A model generated the notes under the pieces. That model did no database searches and had not been told where the DNA came from. It saw only the letters and a program-made list of their open reading frames with translations. Shown in pieces: positions 26,638-34,774 of a DNA stretch of 64,000 nucleotides. Each line of letters opens with the position of its first letter. Position 1 is the stretch's first letter. The position numbers and the translations under genes are program-made. This stretch comes from DATJLY01 sp963729295 (GTDB taxonomy: Bacteria; Pseudomonadota; Alphaproteobacteria; ATCC43930; CGMCC-115725), in the NCBI GenBank assembly GCA_963729295.1, contig CAVSNJ010000020.1, positions 372,001 to 436,000 of the forward strand. The letters are read 5' to 3'.

Positions 26638-28278
26638 TCATCCGTGCGCGAGCGCGTGGCGGTCGGCGCGGATCATGTCGGCGGCTTTCTCGGCGATCAT
26701 GATGGTGGGCGCATTTGTGTTGCCCGACGTGATGGTCGGCATCACCGAGGCATCGGCGACGCGCAAAGCCCCGATGCCGCGCACGCGCAGCCGCTCGTCC
26801 ACCACGGCGCCCTCGTCGGCGCCCATGCGGCATGTGCCGACGGGATGAAAGATGGTGGTGCCGATATCGCCGGCCGCACGCACCAGCGCGGCGTCGTCGT
26901 CGTGCTCGGGCCCGGGCTTGAACTCCACCGGCTCGAACCGCGCGAGCGCGGGCGCGGCGCAGATGCGGCGCGTCAGGCGCATCGCGGCGACGGCGACGCG
27001 CCGGTCCGCGTCGGTCGCGAGATAATTGGGCCTGATCGCCGGATGCGCGCGCGGATCGGGGCTCGTGATGCGGATCGAGCCGCGGCTTTCGGGCCGCAGG
27101 TTGGCGACCGAGGCGGTGAAGGCCGGAAACGGATGCGGCGGCTTGTCGAACGCATCGAGGCTCAACGGCTGGACATGGTATTCGAGATCGGGCGAGGCGC
27201 GTGCCGGGTCGCTCTTGGCGAAGCAGCCGAGCTGGCTCGGCGCCATGGTCAGCGGCCCGCGCCGCAGCAGAAAATACTCAAGTCCCATCCCGATCCGGCC
27301 GACGAGGCTGTTGGCGCGCTCATTCAGCGTCTTCGTGTGCGAAACCTTGTACGCCATGCGGATCTGGAGATGGTCCTGCAAATTGGCGCCGACATTCGCA
27401 AGCTCCGCGCGCACCGCGATGCCGTGCGCCGCGAGCAGGTCGCCGGGCCCGATGCCGGAAAGCTGCAGGAGCTGCGGCGAGCCGACCGAGCCCGTCGCCA
27501 GCACGAGCTCGGCGCGCGATGCGGCGAATGCCGGCACGCCGTCCTTCACGAACTCGATGCCGGCGGCGCGGCGTCCGTCGAAGCGCACGCGCTCGGCCTG
27601 GGCGCCGGTGAGAACGGTGAGGTTGGCGCGTGCTTGCACCGGCCGCAGGAAGGCCTTCGACGTGTTCCAGCGCACGCCGCGGCGCTGGTTGACCTGGAAA
27701 TATCCGCAGCCCTCATTGTCGCCGCGATTGAAATCGTCGGTGCGCGGAATCCCGATCTCGGCCGCCGCGGCGCGAAAGGCGTCGAGGATCTCCCAGGAGA
27801 GCCGCATCTCCTCGACGCGCCACTCGCCGCCCGCGCCGTGCGCCGCGTCGGCGCCGCCGACGAAATCCTCGGAGCGGCGGAAATAAGGAAGCACGTCGGT
27901 CCACGACCAGCCGACATTGCCGAGCTGGCGCCAATGATCGTAGTCGCGCGCCTGGCCGCGCATGTAGATCATGCCGTTGATCGACGAGCAGCCGCCCAGC
28001 ACGCGGCCGCGCGGATAATTGAGGGCGCGGCCATTGAGGCCCGGCTCGGCTTCGGTCTTGAAGCACCAATCGGTGCGCGGATTGTTCTGCGTGTAGAGAT
28101 AGCCGATCGGCACGTGGATCCAGAAATAATTGTCCCGGCCGCCGGCTTCGAGCAGCAGCACCGTCACATCCGGATCAGCGGACAGCCGGTTCGCCAGCAC
28201 GCATCCGGCGCTGCCGGCGCCGACGACGATATAGTCGAAGGTGCCGAAGTGCCGGCGCCCGGGCTCAGCGTTCGTCAT
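26638..28278 (-). CDS. GMC-family FAD oxidoreductase, copy 2
   Basis: 546-residue GMC flavoprotein, paralogous to the gene at 24634. Visible are DYIVVGAGSAGCVLANRL, RGRVLGGCSSINGMIYMRG (signature 1), GSVGSPQLLQLSGIGPGD (signature 2), FHPVGTCRMG with the catalytic His, and ITSGNTNAPT. In the last motif the usual His is replaced by Asn (GNTNAP versus GHTNAP in copy 1); this occurs in some GMC branches but changes the active-site pair. ATG 28278 has GGAGGGG just upstream; the open frame continues much further but without a start site. It is first of the three-gene group and divergent from the hydrolase at 28426. Confidence 0.9.
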   Translation of the reverse strand: MTNAEPGRRHFGTFDYIVVGAGSAGCVLANRLSADPDVTVLLLEAGGRDNYFWIHVPIGYLYTQNNPRTDWCFKTEAEPGLNGRALNYPRGRVLGGCSSINGMIYMRGQARDYDHWRQLGNVGWSWTDVLPYFRRSEDFVGGADAAHGAGGEWRVEEMRLSWEILDAFRAAAAEIGIPRTDDFNRGDNEGCGYFQVNQRRGVRWNTSKAFLRPVQARANLTVLTGAQAERVRFDGRRAAGIEFVKDGVPAFAASRAELVLATGSVGSPQLLQLSGIGPGDLLAAHGIAVRAELANVGANLQDHLQIRMAYKVSHTKTLNERANSLVGRIGMGLEYFLLRRGPLTMAPSQLGCFAKSDPARASPDLEYHVQPLSLDAFDKPPHPFPAFTASVANLRPESRGSIRITSPDPRAHPAIRPNYLATDADRRVAVAAMRLTRRICAAPALARFEPVEFKPGPEHDDDAALVRAAGDIGTTIFHPVGTCRMGADEGAVVDERLRVRGIGALRVADASVMPTITSGNTNAPTIMIAEKAADMIRADRHALAHG

Positions 28279-28425
28279 GCCCCCTCCGGCCTCGATATTC
28301 GCGTGTTCCCGCCCGTCCAGCAACAGGGCGGCCGCCGATTGCCTTGCGTCGAATTCGGCGCGCGCCCTGCTATACTTCGGGGGGAGCGCTTCGGCCGATG
28401 CCGCACGAGCGCATGAGGAGGAAGC

Positions 28426-29295
28426 ATGGATACCCATCTCGCAACTCTCTCCGCCGACAAATACGCCACGGTCGACGGACTGCGTCTCCGCTATATCGAA
28501 GAAGGATCGGGCCATCCCGTGCTGCTGCTGCATGGCGCGTCGCTCGGCTCTTCGGCGGACGTGTTCCGGCGCAATCTCGGGCCGCTCGCGACGGCGGGCT
28601 TCCGGGCGATCGCGTTCGACCTTCCGGGCTACGGGCTCTCCGAGGTCGGCGGCGATCTCTCGCTCGCGTATCAGACCGCCTCGATCCCGAAATTCAGCGA
28701 CGCCTTGGGCTTGAAGAAGCCGGCGCTCATCGCCCATTCGCGCTCGGGCGGCATGGCGGTGCAGCTCGCGCTGAAGGAGCCGGAGCGCTATTCGCACCTC
28801 GTCGTGCTCGGCACCGGGACGCTCCTTCCGCCGCTGCCCGACGACGTCGAGGGCCGCTATGCGCAAGTGGCGCAACGCGTCGATCGCGAGATGGCAGCGA
28901 GCGAGCCGACGACCGAGGACACGAAGAAGCTGATGCAGGCCGATCTTTATCACACCGACATGGTGACGCAGGAGGAATTGGCGCTGCGCCATCGCCACAG
29001 CACCGGCACAGCGTTCGCCACATTCACGACGCGCGCCACTGCCGCGAGCGAAGGCGGCGGCGGCGGCGGGCAGCCGGCCGCGCCGCTATGGCAGCGGATG
29101 CTCGATCTCAAGATCCCGCTCCTTCTGATCTTCGGGCGCAACGACCGCGCCCATGCCGGCGACCGCGCCGAGCTCTTCAAGAAGATGCATCCCAGCCTCA
29201 ACCTGCACATCGTCGAGAACTGCAAGCACATGGTGCCGTGGGATGCCGAGCAGGAGGTCTATCGCCTGGCGATCCCGTTCCTCAAAGGGCGCTAG
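28426..29295 (+). CDS. Alpha/beta hydrolase, meta-cleavage-product hydrolase-like
   Basis: 289-residue alpha/beta hydrolase. The oxyanion region is LLHGASLGSSAD, the nucleophile elbow HSRSGG (Ser about 107), the acid lies in LLIFGRNDRAHAGD and the His in NCKHMVPWD near the end, so the triad is complete. A Gly-rich run at 205-211 is an odd insert. It resembles MhpC/BphD-type C-C hydrolases acting after ring cleavage, but esterases are close. GAGGAGGAAGC directly before ATG 28426 is an excellent ribosome site; TATACT at 28371 may be a -10 box. It leads the TauC/TauB transporter genes. Confidence 0.8.
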   Translation: MDTHLATLSADKYATVDGLRLRYIEEGSGHPVLLLHGASLGSSADVFRRNLGPLATAGFRAIAFDLPGYGLSEVGGDLSLAYQTASIPKFSDALGLKKPALIAHSRSGGMAVQLALKEPERYSHLVVLGTGTLLPPLPDDVEGRYAQVAQRVDREMAASEPTTEDTKKLMQADLYHTDMVTQEELALRHRHSTGTAFATFTTRATAASEGGGGGGQPAAPLWQRMLDLKIPLLLIFGRNDRAHAGDRAELFKKMHPSLNLHIVENCKHMVPWDAEQEVYRLAIPFLKGR

Positions 29296-29343
29296 CGGGT
29301 TGCCGGCGGGCGTGGGCCGCGGCCGCGCCGCGGATACCCGCGC

Positions 29344-30183
29344 ATGAAGATGGCGGACGCATCGAAACCGGCCGGCGCGCAAAGATCGGCGCGTCGGCTC
29401 GGGACGATCTTTTCCGCGGGACAGAAGAACCTGTCCGGCCTGCGCCGCGTCGCCTCGATCGTGCTCGCGCTCGCGCTGTGGGAACTGGTCGCGCGGCTCG
29501 TCGACAATCCGATCTTCTTCGTCTCGCTCTCCGACATCGCCGTGCGCGGCGTCCAGTTGTGGCAATCGGGCGTGCTCCAGAACGATATCGAAACGAGCGT
29601 CGCCGAGCTTGCGATCGGGCTCGGGCTCGGCATCGTCGCCGGCATCCTGTTCGGCGTCGTCATGGCGAGCTCGGCAACGCTCGAGGATCTGCTCGATCCC
29701 TGGGTCTCGATGATCTACAGCATGCCGATCATCGCGCTCGCCCCGTTATTCGTGCTGTGGTTCGGCATCGGCATCACGTCGAAAGTCGCGATCGTCTTCC
29801 TCATGTCGATCTTTCCCGTGCTCATCAACAGCCATATCGGCTTGAAGACCGCGGACGCCGACTATATCGAGGCGGCGCGCTCGTTCGGCGGCACGCCGAC
29901 CCAGCTTTTCCTGAAGGTGCGTTTTCCCGCGGCCGTGCCGTTCATCGTCTCGGGCATTCGCAATGCCATTTCGCGCGGGCTGATCGGCGTGGTCGTCGCC
30001 GAATTCTTCGGCTCGCAGGCCGGGCTCGGCTATCTGATCCAGTATTCGGCCCAGACCTTCGACGCGAAGGCGCTCTTCGTCGGCGTTTTCATCCTGGCGT
30101 TCGGCGGCATCGGCGCGGTCGAGTGCTTGCGCCGCATCGAGCGCTGGGCCGCCCCCTGGCGCAACGAGACCGAGCGGAGCTAG
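29344..30183 (+). CDS. NitT/TauT-type ABC transporter permease (SsuC/TauC-like)
   Basis: 279-residue inner-membrane permease with about six helices and the coupling loop EAARSFGGTPTQLFLKVRFP (about 175-195), which docks on the ATPase. It belongs to the BPD_transp_1 family of nitrate, sulfonate and taurine importers. It lies 48 bases after the hydrolase and three bases before the ATPase gene. A binding protein is not adjacent; candidates are the two at 35536-37602 or the orphans at 13527 and 17032. Confidence 0.9.
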   Translation: MKMADASKPAGAQRSARRLGTIFSAGQKNLSGLRRVASIVLALALWELVARLVDNPIFFVSLSDIAVRGVQLWQSGVLQNDIETSVAELAIGLGLGIVAGILFGVVMASSATLEDLLDPWVSMIYSMPIIALAPLFVLWFGIGITSKVAIVFLMSIFPVLINSHIGLKTADADYIEAARSFGGTPTQLFLKVRFPAAVPFIVSGIRNAISRGLIGVVVAEFFGSQAGLGYLIQYSAQTFDAKALFVGVFILAFGGIGAVECLRRIERWAAPWRNETERS

Positions 30184-30186
30184 CGC

Positions 30187-30987
30187 ATGGACAAGCTCGA
30201 GACGCGTGAGCTTTCGAAAGTCTTCACCCGCGGCGAGCGCAAGATCGAGGTGCTGCACGATGTTACGATCGGCATCGCGGCCGGCGAGTTCGTCAGCATC
30301 GTCGGCGCTTCGGGCTGCGGCAAGACGACGTTCCTGCGGATCGTCGACGGGCTCATCGCGCCGAGTGCGGGGAGCGTCCTCATCGACGGCAAGGCGGTGA
30401 CGGGTCCGAGCTCCGACTGCGCCTTCGTATTCCAGCGCGACAGCCTGTTCCCGTGGCGCTCGGTCCTCGCCAACACCGTCTTCGGGCCCGAGCTGCGCGG
30501 CGACGACATGCGAGGGGCGCGCGCGATCGGGCAGCGCTTCCTCGAGCTCGTCGGCCTCGCCGGGTTCGAGAAATACTATCCGCACGAGATTTCCGGCGGC
30601 ATGCGCCAGCGCGTCAATCTCGCCCGCGCGCTCACCTTCAATCCCGAAGTGCTGCTGATGGACGAGCCGTTCGCCGCGCTCGATGCGCAAACGCGCGAGA
30701 TCATGCAGGCCGAGCTCTTGCGCATCTGGCACGAGGCGAAGAAGACCGTGCTCTTCGTCACGCATCAAATCGACGAAGCCGTCTATCTCTCCGACCGGGT
30801 CCTCGTGTTCACGGCGCGGCCCGGCCGGCTCAAGCAGAACATGAAGATCGAGCTGCCGCGGCCGCGCGGCCTCGAGATCAAGCGGACGCCCGAATTCGTC
30901 GGTTATGTCGACCGGATCTGGCGCCTCATCGAGGAGGAAGTCCGCCAGAGCACGCGGCCCGAGCTCGCCGAGGAAGCGGACGCCTGA
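30187..30987 (+). CDS. NitT/TauT-type ABC transporter ATP-binding protein (SsuB/TauB-like)
   Basis: 266-residue ATPase with Walker A GASGCGKTT (about 40-48), Q-loop VFQRDSLFPWR, signature ISGGMRQRV and Walker B LLMDEPFAALD, all canonical. It pairs with the permease three bases upstream. Its TGA directly abuts the TGA of the convergent BNR gene, and both stops lie within a perfect 14-base palindrome (30981-30994). Confidence 0.92.
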   Translation: MDKLETRELSKVFTRGERKIEVLHDVTIGIAAGEFVSIVGASGCGKTTFLRIVDGLIAPSAGSVLIDGKAVTGPSSDCAFVFQRDSLFPWRSVLANTVFGPELRGDDMRGARAIGQRFLELVGLAGFEKYYPHEISGGMRQRVNLARALTFNPEVLLMDEPFAALDAQTREIMQAELLRIWHEAKKTVLFVTHQIDEAVYLSDRVLVFTARPGRLKQNMKIELPRPRGLEIKRTPEFVGYVDRIWRLIEEEVRQSTRPELAEEADA

Positions 30988-30994
30988 TCAGGCG
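30981..30994. repeat. Perfect palindrome spanning two back-to-back stop codons
   Basis: CGCCTGATCAGGCG is its own reverse complement. It contains the TGA of the plus-strand ATPase gene and, directly adjoining, the TGA of the minus-strand BNR gene, with no base between. Probably coincidence of two genes ending Ala-stop; too short for an efficient terminator. Confidence 0.7.
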
Positions 30995-32130
30995 AAGGCC
31001 GCGAGCCCTTCGCCCTTCCGCTCCGACGCCGGCAGGAAGGCGCGGTAATGTCCGGCCTTCGACACGGCGGCGAGCCCCGTCGCAATGCAGCGCCAGGATT
31101 CGCCGGCATCCTCGCTCGTGTAGATTTCGCCCGTCGCCGTCGCGAAGGCGAAGGTCGAGCCGCCGGCCCAATCGTGCCGGCCGAGCGCCTCGATCGAGCC
31201 GACGATCGGGGTCGGCAGGCCGTTCTTCGTTTCGCGCCACGTCCGCCCGCCGTCGCTGCTCTTCAGCACGGCCGGATTGGCGCCGTGGTCGGTGAGCCAA
31301 TGCTGCGGCGGCTTCGCCGATCCGGTCACGAGCACGGTCTCGGGATTGCGCGGATCGAACGCGATGAAATCGGGATAGCCGAGCCGTCCGCCGCGCCGGG
31401 TCATTGCCCGCCACGTCGCCCCGCGATCGTCGCTGCGATTGATGCCGAGCCCGGTCGTCAGGAACATCACGTTGGCGAGGCTCGGGTGAAACTCGATCCG
31501 ATGCGTGTCGTGATATGTCGCATCATCGGCCTGCACATAGCCGTCGAGCTCGACCCAGCTTTGCCCATCGTCCTCGGACTTGAGCAGCGCGCCCTGCTCG
31601 ACGCAGGCATAAAGCGTCGCCGCGCGCGCCGGATCGATGGTGATGCATTTGACATGCGCGAGGTGCGGCGGCGGCGGAAAATCCCATTTCTCCGTGCCGG
31701 GAACGCCGCGCAGCGCCGGCAGCTCGCGCCAGCTTTCCCCGAGATCGTCGCTGCGGTAGAGCGCGGCCGGCTCGACGCCGGCGAAGAGCGTCACGGCGCC
31801 GCCCGCGTGCCGCGCCGCCAGCGAATAGACATTGCGCTGCGCGATGCCGTTTGAGATCTGGCGCCAGTTCGCACCCGCGCCATCGTCGCTGACCCACACG
31901 CCGTCCTCGCCATGGGCGCCGGCGAAGAGCTTGCCCGAGCGCGGCTCGAACACGAGCGCGCTGACATGCTTGCTGGCGAGCGACTGGCTCGTCACGGCCC
32001 AGGGCGCCTCGGGCGCCGGACGGTCGAGCCGCGCCACGCCCTTCAGCGTCGCGACGAAGAGTCGGGTTGCGGGTCCGTCGCCGCTCGTGGTCGGCTGCCC
32101 GTTCGGAGACAAGATCGCGATCGCCGTCAT
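30988..32130 (-). CDS. BNR/Asp-box beta-propeller (sialidase-fold) protein
   Basis: 380 residues with six Asp-box motifs of the S-x-D-x-G-x-x-W kind at about residues 81, 127, 185, 233, 291 and 339, predicting a six-bladed propeller as in sialidases and photosystem assembly factor HCF136-like proteins. There is no signal peptide, no membrane segment and no recognisable sialidase FRIP motif. In this context it may be a scaffold or lactonase-like enzyme, but nothing proves it. ATG 32130 is chosen because GAGGAG lies upstream. It is the last gene of a minus-strand unit with the isochorismatase-like, RidA-like and Rieske genes. Confidence 0.75.
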   Translation of the reverse strand: MTAIAILSPNGQPTTSGDGPATRLFVATLKGVARLDRPAPEAPWAVTSQSLASKHVSALVFEPRSGKLFAGAHGEDGVWVSDDGAGANWRQISNGIAQRNVYSLAARHAGGAVTLFAGVEPAALYRSDDLGESWRELPALRGVPGTEKWDFPPPPHLAHVKCITIDPARAATLYACVEQGALLKSEDDGQSWVELDGYVQADDATYHDTHRIEFHPSLANVMFLTTGLGINRSDDRGATWRAMTRRGGRLGYPDFIAFDPRNPETVLVTGSAKPPQHWLTDHGANPAVLKSSDGGRTWRETKNGLPTPIVGSIEALGRHDWAGGSTFAFATATGEIYTSEDAGESWRCIATGLAAVSKAGHYRAFLPASERKGEGLAAFA

Positions 32131-32131
32131 G

Positions 32132-32785
32132 TCATGCTCCTCTTCCCGCCTTCTGCCACACATCGATGATGTCGTCGGCCGTCACAACGTCGAAAAGCCG
32201 CTCCATCGCGGCGAGCGCAACATCATAGTCCTCCTTGGAGCCGGTGCCGACGCAATCGCGTACCACCACCGAATAATAGCCGAGATTGATCGCCTCGCGC
32301 GCCGTGCCGCTGATGCCGGTCGCGACATTGACGCCGGTCAGGATGATCGTCTTTGTGCCGAGTTTCTTGAGCCACCACTCGAAGCAGGTGCCCAGGAACG
32401 CATTGGGCGAGAATTTCTCGAACACGATCTCGTCGTCGCGCGGCTTCACCTCCGCCATGATCCGCGGCGGCGGCGAGCGGCCCGCCGGCGGCGGCAGCTT
32501 CATGATCTCGGCGACCGGCCGGTTCTGGCGCTTCATGCGCATCCGCACCGTCGGCGCGCCGGTATCGCCGACGAGATGCATGTTGTTCTGCACCGAATAG
32601 AGCACCGGCACCTGCCGTGCGCGCGCCGCCGCGAGCAGCTTCGCCGCCTGCTGCGTCATGGTCTTGGCGTTGAAGGCGTTGCCGGCGACGTTCTCGGCGA
32701 AATCCCACATCAGCAGCAGCGTGTGCCGGGGATCGACCAGCTCCTCGAGCGTCTCGAGAATGTCCATGCCGTTCCAGCGGATCAT
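32132..32785 (-). CDS. Isochorismatase-fold hydrolase with Gly in place of the catalytic Cys
   Basis: 217-residue cysteine-hydrolase/isochorismatase superfamily member. The catalytic Asp28 (LLLMWDF) and Lys124 (FEKFSPNAF) are present, but in GVNVATGISGTAREA the residue at the nucleophile position is Gly157, not Cys. True isochorismatases (EntB, PhzD) also have Gly there and hydrolyse vinyl ethers without a covalent intermediate; amidases such as RutB, NicF and N-carbamoylsarcosine amidase need Cys. So amide hydrolysis is unlikely. ATG 32785 overlaps the stop of the RidA-like gene by four bases and GGGAGG precedes it. The downstream BNR gene starts within two bases of its stop. Confidence 0.82.
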   Translation of the reverse strand: MIRWNGMDILETLEELVDPRHTLLLMWDFAENVAGNAFNAKTMTQQAAKLLAAARARQVPVLYSVQNNMHLVGDTGAPTVRMRMKRQNRPVAEIMKLPPPAGRSPPPRIMAEVKPRDDEIVFEKFSPNAFLGTCFEWWLKKLGTKTIILTGVNVATGISGTAREAINLGYYSVVVRDCVGTGSKEDYDVALAAMERLFDVVTADDIIDVWQKAGRGA

Positions 32786-33261
32786 GTCCGACCTCCCGCC
32801 TCGCGCACCTGGACGATCACCTCGGTCTCGACCGGCGCGTCGCCGCCGAGCGAGACGACGCCCACGGCCGCGCGCGTGTGCCGCCCGCGCTCGCCCCAAA
32901 GCTCGACCAGCAGGTCCGAGGTGCCGTTGACGACCTTCGGCATGTCGATGAAGCCCGGCGCCACACTGACATATCCCGTCACCTTGACGATGCGCTCGAC
33001 CCGGTCGAGATCGCCCAACGCCAGCTTCATCTTGGCGAGGTGATTGAGGCAGCAGTTCCGCGCCATCTCGTACGCTTGCTCGAGCGTGACGGCGTCGCCG
33101 ACCTTGCCGCGGTATTTGAGCGGCTCGTCCTTGAAGCGGCCGATATTGCCGCCGATGAACAGGAGATTGCCGACCTGCACGCTCGAAATGTAGGTGCCGG
33201 CGGCCTCGGACGGCGTCGGCAGCTCGAAGCCCAGCGCGCGCAGCTTCCGCTCGATCTCCAT
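32782..33261 (-). CDS. RidA/YjgF/YER057c/UK114-family protein
   Basis: 159-residue member of the Rid superfamily, which hydrolyses reactive enamine or imine intermediates or acts as a related deaminase. The conserved Arg in GRHTRAAVGV (Arg130) and the acidic pair in PVETEVIVQV near the end match the active-site pattern. The N-terminal part ISSVQVGNLLFIGGNIGR is typical. It overlaps the isochorismatase-like gene by four bases, recalling RutC next to RutB in pyrimidine degradation, but the partner here lacks Cys. It follows the Rieske gene by four bases. Confidence 0.85.
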   Translation of the reverse strand: MEIERKLRALGFELPTPSEAAGTYISSVQVGNLLFIGGNIGRFKDEPLKYRGKVGDAVTLEQAYEMARNCCLNHLAKMKLALGDLDRVERIVKVTGYVSVAPGFIDMPKVVNGTSDLLVELWGERGRHTRAAVGVVSLGGDAPVETEVIVQVREAGGRT

Positions 33262-33265
33262 CGCG

Positions 33266-34579
33266 TCAGGCCGCGTTCGACACCGTCACGAGCTCGCGCA
33301 CGCTCTCGACCCAGTCGGCGCTGTCGGGCACCTCGGTCGAGACGGCGCGGACGCGATAGATGCCGGCGTCGCGCACGCCCGGCGGGATCGTCCCCTTCTC
33401 GCGGAGCGCCAGCGCCGCGTCGCGCAGGATGCGGCGTGCCTTCACGATGGTGAGATCGCCGACGCACAGATTCTCCTTCGAGCGGTCGAGGATCGGCGTC
33501 GGCCCCTCGTTCTCCTGGATCGCCTTGTCCTGCAGATTGACGCCGGAGATGCCGAGCCGCCGCGTCGTGTGGACCTGCCAGTCGATCAGGTAGTCGTTCT
33601 CCCTGTGCGCCTTGGGGATGACGTGGCCGTAAGGCTGGTTCGTCGCCGGGATATAGTCCTCGTCGTCGACATAGTTCGCCATCGGCTCCTTCGACGCTTC
33701 CATGATGGCGCGTGTCGGATACCAGCCATACATCCACTTGATGCAGTGCTCGTCGTCGACCGGAACCCACATGCGGCCGCCGCGCAGATCGCCGCCCGGC
33801 GGCATGGTGAAGAACGGCAGGATGAACTGGTTGATGCGCCACAGGCTCTTGCCGTCGCCCATCGGCCGCCGCGCGCCATACATGAAGCCGCCCGCGGTAT
33901 CGACGATCTCGACGCCGAGCGGCGTACGCCGCCCGGACGTGTTGGCGACGCGCTGCTGCGCCGGCTGGTGCTTCTGGGCGAGCTGCGCGTCCGCCAGGTC
34001 ATAGGGTGAGTGCAGCCACATCACATGGGTCGGGTCGATGCCGCCCTCGAGCGCCTGGAGATAGTTGCAGTCGTGATGGAACAGGCGGAAAACGCGCTGG
34101 TCCTCCGGCACCATGGTGAACTCGAACTCGGGCAGCGGCGGCTGCTTCTCGGCCGGGCCCATGTAGATCCAGATCACGCCGCCATGCTCGATGGCGGGAT
34201 AGGCCGGATGCTTGATCTTGTCCTCGAAGCGGAAGGCCGGCGGGATGTTCGGCATCTCGAGGCATTTGCCGCCCGGCGCGTATTTCCAGCCGTGATAGGG
34301 GCAGCGGATGCCGTCCGCCTCGACACGGCCGAAGAAGAGCGGCGCGAGCCGATGCGAGCAGAAGGCGCCGACCACGCCCGGCGTTCCGTCCTTGGTGCGG
34401 AAGGCGACCAGATCCTCGCCGAGGAGGCGCACCCGGAGCGGCTTGCCGCCGGGCTCGGCGAGGTGCGAGGACGGCACGACCGGAATCCAGTATTGCCGGA
34501 AGAGCTCGCCCATGATCGTGCCGGGACCGACCCGCACCAGGAGCTCGTTGTCTTCCTGGCTGAACGTCGTCGTCGTCAT
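33266..34579 (-). CDS. Rieske non-heme iron oxygenase, alpha subunit (phthalate 4,5-dioxygenase-like), copy 1
   Basis: 437-residue ring-hydroxylating or O-demethylating oxygenase. The Rieske cluster ligands are Cys74/His76 (FCSHR) and Cys93/His96 (CPYHGW), with 16 residues between as usual. The mononuclear iron site is IDPTHVMWLH with His185 and His190 and bridging Asp182. It resembles the VanA/phthalate dioxygenase/LigXa-type group that begins EDNELLVRVGPGT. ATG 34579 fits homologues and has AGGCGAG; ATG 34609 adds ten residues. No reductase or ferredoxin gene is nearby. It leads the unit Rieske, RidA-like, isochorismatase-like, BNR. Confidence 0.88.
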   Translation of the reverse strand: MTTTTFSQEDNELLVRVGPGTIMGELFRQYWIPVVPSSHLAEPGGKPLRVRLLGEDLVAFRTKDGTPGVVGAFCSHRLAPLFFGRVEADGIRCPYHGWKYAPGGKCLEMPNIPPAFRFEDKIKHPAYPAIEHGGVIWIYMGPAEKQPPLPEFEFTMVPEDQRVFRLFHHDCNYLQALEGGIDPTHVMWLHSPYDLADAQLAQKHQPAQQRVANTSGRRTPLGVEIVDTAGGFMYGARRPMGDGKSLWRINQFILPFFTMPPGGDLRGGRMWVPVDDEHCIKWMYGWYPTRAIMEASKEPMANYVDDEDYIPATNQPYGHVIPKAHRENDYLIDWQVHTTRRLGISGVNLQDKAIQENEGPTPILDRSKENLCVGDLTIVKARRILRDAALALREKGTIPPGVRDAGIYRVRAVSTEVPDSADWVESVRELVTVSNAA

Positions 34580-34644
34580 CTCGCCTGAAAAGGCTTCGAT
34601 CTTCGCCATGAGCAAGGTCTTTCCTGCAGCTCCGCCGCACGGAA

Positions 34645-34673
34645 ACGATGATCTGACCGCCATGAAGTGTCAA
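34645..34673 (-). promoter_or_regulatory. Possible promoter of the Rieske-RidA unit
   Basis: On the minus strand a perfect -35 TTGACA (34673-34668), a 17-base spacer and only a poor -10 CATCGT (34650-34645). An activator would probably be needed. It lies 66 bases before the ATG at 34579. Confidence 0.3.
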
Positions 34674-34716
34674 CGCCGGGAGCAACTGCGCCGGCGCAGA
34701 CGTGCCCTGCGCAATC

Positions 34717-34745
34717 TTCACCTGTGCCCACGTTTCGCCTAGGTT
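34717..34745 (+). promoter_or_regulatory. Possible promoter of the alpha/beta hydrolase gene
   Basis: TTCACC (34717-34722), a 17-base spacer and TAGGTT (34740-34745), 29 bases before ATG 34775, which has GAGGAGG. Both boxes are only partial matches. Confidence 0.35.
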
Positions 34746-34774
34746 CGATCCTGCCGGTCACGAGGAGGCGGGTC

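Noticed and set aside
26368..28416. A 682-codon frame antisense to DUF952 and the second GMC gene
   Set aside because: Composition rich in Arg, Gly, Ala and His, no recognised motifs, and opposite two conserved genes.
32132..32785. Assignment as RutB or NicF amidohydrolase
   Set aside because: The catalytic Cys is Gly157; only the isochorismatase-type triad is present.
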